From Flavobacteriales bacterium UBA7612 (GTDB lineage Bacteria; Bacteroidota; Bacteroidia; Flavobacteriales; Weeksellaceae): a stretch of 37,794 nucleotides of DNA. Below are positions 34,071 through 37,794 of the stretch, piece after piece; within the stretch, counting starts at the first letter, position 1, and each line of letters starts with the position of its first letter. Both the position numbers and the translations under genes were made by a program. Location: positions 92,042 through 129,835 of the forward strand of contig DLJQ01000019.1 in NCBI GenBank assembly GCA_002484335.1, written 5' to 3'. The notes under the pieces are model-generated. The model worked only from the letters and a program-made list of their open reading frames with translations. It was not told the origin of the DNA and ran no database searches.

Positions 34071-34149
34071 GGGCAACTATTCCGCCTTCCGTTCCCACTT
34101 TTTTTATTTTTCAAAAAAATAAAAAAAAGTTCCACTCAAGTCGGGTTGC
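34071..34149. repeat. REP-like palindromic element, copy R4 (variant)
   Basis: Begins GGGCAACTATTCCGCC and ends AAGTCGGGTTGC, with a long T/A-rich stem (ACTTTTTTTATTTTT against AAAAATAAAAAAAAGT) and outer GCAAC/GTTGC pairing. It starts 18 bp after the M1 peptidase stop. It is more diverged from R1 and R3. Confidence 0.55.
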
Positions 34150-34220
34150 AAAACAAACTAAAAGTTAATCAAAACAAATATCATCATTCATAGATAATCA
34201 AAAAAGCATAAATTTGCTTC

Positions 34221-35876
34221 ATGAAAAAATACATTGCATACGCAATCGCAACAGGATTATTATTAACAGCAGGTTGGCCTTCTCATGGTTTTCCTTTGTT
34301 ATTATTTATAGGTTTTGTTCCTTTAATGCTTGCAGAACACCAGATTTCTCAACGGGCAGAGTTTAAAAAGAAAGGACGTAAAATATTCGGATTATCTTTT
34401 TTAGCATTCTTTATTTGGAATGCAGCCGTAATTTGGTGGTTACATTATGCAAAGGAAACAGATGCAAATGGAGATTTGCATAATTCTTGGACCGCATATC
34501 TTATTCCTGTTATTGCAAACTCACTGTTCATGTCAATTGTTTTTCAATTGTATCATTTTGTAAAGAAAAGAGCAGGGAATTTGTATGGTTTAATATTTCT
34601 TCCTGCCATTTGGATTTGTTTTGATAAGCTTACTTTAAACTGGGAATTAACTTGGCCTTGGTTTAATCTTGGGAATGGATTTGCTAATTATCACGAATGG
34701 GTTCAGTGGTACGAATATACTGGAACTTTCGGAGGAGCTTTATGGATTTGGATTGTTAATATTGTTCTATTCTTTTATATGACAGCTTATATTAATAAGA
34801 AAGAAATAAAGTACCTTAATAAATTAGGAATATATACAACAATATTAATTGTTGTACCTATAGGGATATCATATATTATATATGCAAATTACAAAGAAGA
34901 AGGTAAAGCGCTTAATGTTCTAGTATTACAACCAGACTTAGATCCTTATCAAGATAAGTATACAAAAGATGGGTTACAAATTTATAACGAACTAAAAACA
35001 TTAGCATTAAATAATATACAATCTAATACTCAATTTATTGTAGCTCCAGAAACAGCAGTACCTGGTTCATCTGCATTAGTTTTTGATAATTTGTATAAAG
35101 ATTTAATAGTACAAGATATTCAGCAGCTAACAAAAACTAAAAAAGATTTACATTTTATTACAGGGGCATCTTTAATTAGAATTTATCCAGTATCATCTTT
35201 AGCAACAGAAACAGCTTCTGTAATGAATGATGGAATCACATGGTATGATACTTATAACTCTGCTTTACAGATAGGTTCTAATGATTCTATTCAAGTTTAT
35301 CATAAGAGTAAATTAGTGCCCGGAGTAGAAAATTTTCCATATCGTCAATATTTAATGCCAATTATTGGAGAATTTATGCTTAACTTTGGCGGCACAACAA
35401 AAACGTTGGGGATTCAACCTCACCGTTCTGTTTTCAAAAACAAAGCAAACACCGCTACTGTTGCTCCGGTTATATGTTACGAATCAATTTACGGAGAGTA
35501 CACAACAGAATATGTGAGAGAGGGTGCAAATGTTTTGTTCACTATGACCAATGATTCTTGGTGGGGCTCTACCGATGGTCATAGACAATTACTATTATAT
35601 GGTAATTTAAGAGCTATTGAAAATAGGCGAGCTATTGTTAGATCAGCAAATTCTGGTATTTCGGCTTTCGTTAATCAGCGAGGAGATATAATGAAGTCTT
35701 TACCATATGGAGAGCGAGGTGCTATAAATGGTACAGTTCTAATGAATAGTAAATTAACGTTTTATACTAAATATGGTGATGTAATCGCTAGAGTAGCTTT
35801 GCTTATAATGGGAATTATTTTAGCATATACATTAGCGCAAAAGTTACTGTATAAAGAGATTGTGAAAAAAAAGTAA
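34221..35876 (+). CDS. lnt: Apolipoprotein N-acyltransferase
   Basis: 551 residues. About seven N-terminal membrane segments (first LLLTAGWPSHGFPLLLFIGFVPLML) are followed by a periplasmic nitrilase-fold domain and a C-terminal membrane helix (LLIMGIILAYTL). The catalytic triad is E277 in VAPETAVPG, K362 in HKSKLVPG and C419 in PVICYESIYG. TNDSWWGSTDG is also characteristic. The enzyme adds the third acyl chain to the N-terminal cysteine of lipoproteins at the inner membrane. The lipoproteins in this window (SusD, DUF6263, S41) would be its substrates. The rpmB gene starts 82 bp downstream. Confidence 0.95.
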   Translation: MKKYIAYAIATGLLLTAGWPSHGFPLLLFIGFVPLMLAEHQISQRAEFKKKGRKIFGLSFLAFFIWNAAVIWWLHYAKETDANGDLHNSWTAYLIPVIANSLFMSIVFQLYHFVKKRAGNLYGLIFLPAIWICFDKLTLNWELTWPWFNLGNGFANYHEWVQWYEYTGTFGGALWIWIVNIVLFFYMTAYINKKEIKYLNKLGIYTTILIVVPIGISYIIYANYKEEGKALNVLVLQPDLDPYQDKYTKDGLQIYNELKTLALNNIQSNTQFIVAPETAVPGSSALVFDNLYKDLIVQDIQQLTKTKKDLHFITGASLIRIYPVSSLATETASVMNDGITWYDTYNSALQIGSNDSIQVYHKSKLVPGVENFPYRQYLMPIIGEFMLNFGGTTKTLGIQPHRSVFKNKANTATVAPVICYESIYGEYTTEYVREGANVLFTMTNDSWWGSTDGHRQLLLYGNLRAIENRRAIVRSANSGISAFVNQRGDIMKSLPYGERGAINGTVLMNSKLTFYTKYGDVIARVALLIMGIILAYTLAQKLLYKEIVKKK

Positions 35877-35958
35877 AATTAATAACCTAAAGAGTTGTAT
35901 AAGTAATATATAATTTGTTACTTTGCACTCCGTTTAAAATAAGACAATACAAAATAAG

Positions 35959-36195
35959 ATGTCAAAAATTTGTCAAATTACAGGTAAGAGAAGATTAGTT
36001 GGAAACAATGTTTCTCATGCTAATAATAAAACAAAACGCACTTTTGAAGTGAATTTGTTCAAAAAGAAATTTTTTATGCCAGAAGCTGGTGAGTGGATTA
36101 CATTAAGAGTTTCTGCACACGGTTTAAAAACAATCAACAAATTAGGAGTTGATGAGGCTGTTAAACGCGCACGCAAAGAAGGTTTAATCAAATAA
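35959..36195 (+). CDS. rpmB: 50S ribosomal protein L28
   Basis: 78 residues, full length. MSKICQITGKRRLVGNNVSHANNKTKR is the L28 N-terminal signature and the remainder (FKKKFFMPEAGEWITLRVSAHGLKTINKLG) fits. It is a component of the large ribosomal subunit. It starts the rpmB–rpmG–DUF4295 cluster (gaps 11 and 14 bp), a conserved Flavobacteriia order. Confidence 0.97.
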   Translation: MSKICQITGKRRLVGNNVSHANNKTKRTFEVNLFKKKFFMPEAGEWITLRVSAHGLKTINKLGVDEAVKRARKEGLIK

Positions 36196-36206
36196 TTTAA
36201 GGCACC

Positions 36207-36389
36207 ATGGCAAAAAAAGGAAACAGAGTACAAGTAATATTAGAGTGTACAGAGCATAAAGAAAGTGGTATGCCAGGAATGTCTCGCTATATCACTACGA
36301 AAAACAAAAAAAATACTCCAGATCGTATTGAGTTGAAAAAATTCAACCCAGTATTAAAGAAGTATACAGTTCATAAGGAGATTAAATAA
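36207..36389 (+). CDS. rpmG: 50S ribosomal protein L33
   Basis: 60 residues. MAKKGNRVQVILECTEHK and RYITTKNKKNTPDRIELKKFNP are the L33 signature. It lacks the paired CxxC zinc motifs, as in zinc-independent forms. It lies 11 bp after rpmB. Confidence 0.97.
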   Translation: MAKKGNRVQVILECTEHKESGMPGMSRYITTKNKKNTPDRIELKKFNPVLKKYTVHKEIK

Positions 36390-36403
36390 TAAAATTTTAG
36401 ACG

Positions 36404-36553
36404 ATGGCAAAGAAAACGGTAGCAACCCTACAAACTGGGTCTAAAAAAATGACCAAAGTAATCAAAATGGTAAAATCTCCTAAATCTGGAGCTTACGTAT
36501 TTGTTGAAAAAGTAGTTAGTGCTGATGATGCAAATTCTTTCTTCACGAAATAA
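36404..36553 (+). CDS. DUF4295 family small protein
   Basis: 49 residues, MAKKTVATLQTGSKKMTKVI … ANSFFTK. It is lysine-rich and conserved right after rpmG in Bacteroidota. The function is unknown; ribosome association is likely from position and charge. It starts 14 bp after rpmG and is followed by a terminator (36594–36621). Confidence 0.92.
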   Translation: MAKKTVATLQTGSKKMTKVIKMVKSPKSGAYVFVEKVVSADDANSFFTK

Positions 36554-36593
36554 TTTGTACTTCACCTTACAGAAAAATATTTAAGGTTAATTG

Positions 36594-36621
36594 AGCTGCC
36601 TCGTTTTAGGGCGGCTTTTTT
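36594..36621 (+). terminator. Terminator of the rpmB–rpmG–DUF4295 cluster
   Basis: Stem AGCTGCC (36594–36600) with GGCGGCT (36610–36616), 9-base loop and a run of six T. It is GC-rich for this genome and lies 41 bp after the DUF4295 stop. Confidence 0.9.
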
Positions 36622-36677
36622 ATTTCCTTTAATTTTGTGTATCTTCGTACGGAATTTTTAAGATAAATTAACTTTTA

Positions 36678-37640
36678 ATGAGTTGGTTCAAAAAAATATT
36701 AGGAAAAGAGAGTAAAGAAAAGTTAGATGATGGTTTAGAAAAATCAAAAACTTCTTTATTCGATAAAATTAGTCGTGCTGTTGTTGGTAAATCAAAAGTA
36801 GACGATGAGGTTTTAGATGATTTAGAGGAAGTGCTAATTTCATCTGATGTAGGGGTAGAAACAACAATTAAAATTATTCGTAGAATAGAAGAACGTGTAG
36901 AACGAGATAAATATGTTTCAACTTCTGAATTGGATACTATTCTTCGAGAAGAAATTGCAGGATTACTTTCCGAAAATAATGTAGAAGATACAAATGGTTT
37001 TACAATTCCTAAAAAAGATATTCCTTATGTTATTATGGTTGTCGGAGTAAATGGAGTTGGAAAAACAACAACAATTGGTAAATTGGCATCTCAATTCAAG
37101 TCACAAGGTTTAAAAGTTGTTCTTGGTGCTGCAGATACTTTTCGTGCAGCAGCAGTAGATCAATTAGTGATTTGGTCAGAACGTGCGGGTGTTCCAATTG
37201 TAAAACAAGCAATGGGATCAGATCCTGCATCAGTAGCTTTTGATACAATTCAGTCAGCTGTGGCTCAGAATGCAGATGTTGTATTAATAGATACAGCAGG
37301 TCGTTTGCATAATAAAATAAACTTGATGAATGAATTATCAAAAATAAAACGAGTAATGCAAAAGGTTATTCCAGATGCACCTCATGAAGTTTTATTAGTC
37401 TTAGATGGTTCAACAGGTCAAAATGCATTCGAACAAGCAAAGCAGTTTACTCAAGCAACAGAAGTTTCTTCTTTAGCAGTTACAAAATTAGACGGTACAG
37501 CAAAAGGTGGTGTTGTAATAGGTATTTCAGATCAATTTCAAATTCCTGTAAAATATATAGGAGTCGGAGAAGGAATAAATGACCTGCAGGCATTTAATAA
37601 AATGGAATTTGTAGACTCATTCTTTAAGCGAAATAAATAA
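36678..37640 (+). CDS. ftsY: Signal recognition particle receptor FtsY
   Basis: 320 residues. A short N-terminal acidic/lysine-rich segment (no long A domain, as in many Bacteroidota) is followed by the helical N domain (about 20–95) and the GTPase G domain: VVGVNGVGKTTTIGKLA (P-loop K129), GAADTFRAAAVDQL, DTAGRLHNK, TKLDGTAKGGVV and GVGEGINDLQAF. It docks SRP–ribosome complexes at the membrane for co-translational insertion. It is 56 bp after the ribosomal-protein terminator and is followed by a terminator. Confidence 0.97.
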   Translation: MSWFKKILGKESKEKLDDGLEKSKTSLFDKISRAVVGKSKVDDEVLDDLEEVLISSDVGVETTIKIIRRIEERVERDKYVSTSELDTILREEIAGLLSENNVEDTNGFTIPKKDIPYVIMVVGVNGVGKTTTIGKLASQFKSQGLKVVLGAADTFRAAAVDQLVIWSERAGVPIVKQAMGSDPASVAFDTIQSAVAQNADVVLIDTAGRLHNKINLMNELSKIKRVMQKVIPDAPHEVLLVLDGSTGQNAFEQAKQFTQATEVSSLAVTKLDGTAKGGVVIGISDQFQIPVKYIGVGEGINDLQAFNKMEFVDSFFKRNK

Positions 37641-37656
37641 AAAAAATCAATAAAAA

Positions 37657-37688
37657 AATCCTCAAGAATTTCTTGAGGATTTTTTTTA
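37657..37688 (+). terminator. Terminator of ftsY
   Basis: Stem AATCCTCAAGA (37657–37667) with TCTTGAGGATT (37671–37681), ATT loop, then a T-run. It is 16 bp past the ftsY stop and similar in design to the dnaK terminator. Confidence 0.9.
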
Positions 37689-37747
37689 TATTCTATAATT
37701 TTTTAGAATTGTCTCCGATGACTAGATTTTACATTTAATATAGGTGG

Positions 37748-37794
37748 GCTTATTTTTTTTGAGCAATCCTTTAAGGTCGCGCTTTCCGTTTCAA
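37748..37794. repeat. Probable start of another REP-like element (R5), cut by the window edge
   Basis: The last bases (GGGCTTATT … GGTCGCGCTTTCCGTTTCAA) resemble the outer part of the palindromic family, especially the CGCTTTCCG-type box. The stem would be beyond the window. Confidence 0.4.

Noticed and set aside
1..37794. CRISPR array, tRNA or rRNA
   Set aside because: No regularly spaced repeats of CRISPR type and no cloverleaf or rRNA-like conserved sequence were seen on either strand.

Overview
The window is about 30% G+C chromosomal DNA from a Flavobacteriia-type Bacteroidota. Supporting evidence: the rpmB–rpmG–DUF4295–ftsY order, a SusC/SusD pair, DUF4834/YfhO/DUF6263 genes, RidA-, Vat- and TPR-kinase-type proteins of flavobacterial style, A-rich leaders without clear Shine-Dalgarno sites, and a TAnnTTTG-like promoter element. 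A low-GC Weeksellaceae relative (Empedobacter-like) is a guess. No tRNA, rRNA, CRISPR, transposase or integrase gene was seen.

Layout. (1) 30–7359, all on the minus strand: an accessory mix of single genes comprising an S41 peptidase, a flavodoxin–RidA fusion, an NAD(P)-dependent dehydrogenase, a GNAT, a Crp/Fnr regulator, a Vat-like acetyltransferase, a GGCT-like protein and a beta-lactamase-fold hydrolase. (2) About 7.4–14.7 kb, minus strand: a cassette-like accessory island. It holds a DUF1851 (Tdi1-type immunity) gene broken by one in-frame stop, a small membrane protein, a coupled pair of small enzymes, two lipoproteins (one an S41 peptidase), a HEPN-like protein and a Kiwa anti-phage operon (kwaA–kwaB). 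Several of these genes end with a stop codon followed at once by the same type of edge (A-run, ACT, then a GGCTAAC-like box). At the best-preserved junction the module closes with GTTAGCC before the next gene. This is the order of an integron attC site, but the sequence is not canonical and no integrase is present. (3) 14.9–20.2 kb, minus: an envelope operon of DUF6263 lipoprotein, DUF4834, YfhO-family membrane protein and a GT4 glycosyltransferase. (4) 20.4–24.05 kb: a two-component operon (small protein, TPR histidine kinase, response regulator), divergent from an unknown membrane-anchored protein. (5) 24.1–26.0 kb: dnaK, minus. (6) 26.6–34.05 kb, plus: a SusC–SusD–phosphodiesterase operon followed by an M1 metallopeptidase, a nutrient-uptake locus without glycoside hydrolases. 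(7) 34.2–37.64 kb, plus: lnt, rpmB, rpmG, DUF4295 and ftsY, conserved core genes.

Four dispersed palindromic elements of about 80–112 bp (2769, 6107, 14811, 34071), and probably a fifth cut by the right edge, lie just downstream of stop codons. In three of them the 14-bp stem is perfectly paired but has a different sequence in each copy, which points to conserved structure.

The most interesting part is the 7.9–14.7 kb array. A known defence system (Kiwa) and a HEPN-like gene sit in a set of repeat-separated, same-strand genes that look like mobile cassettes without a visible recombinase.
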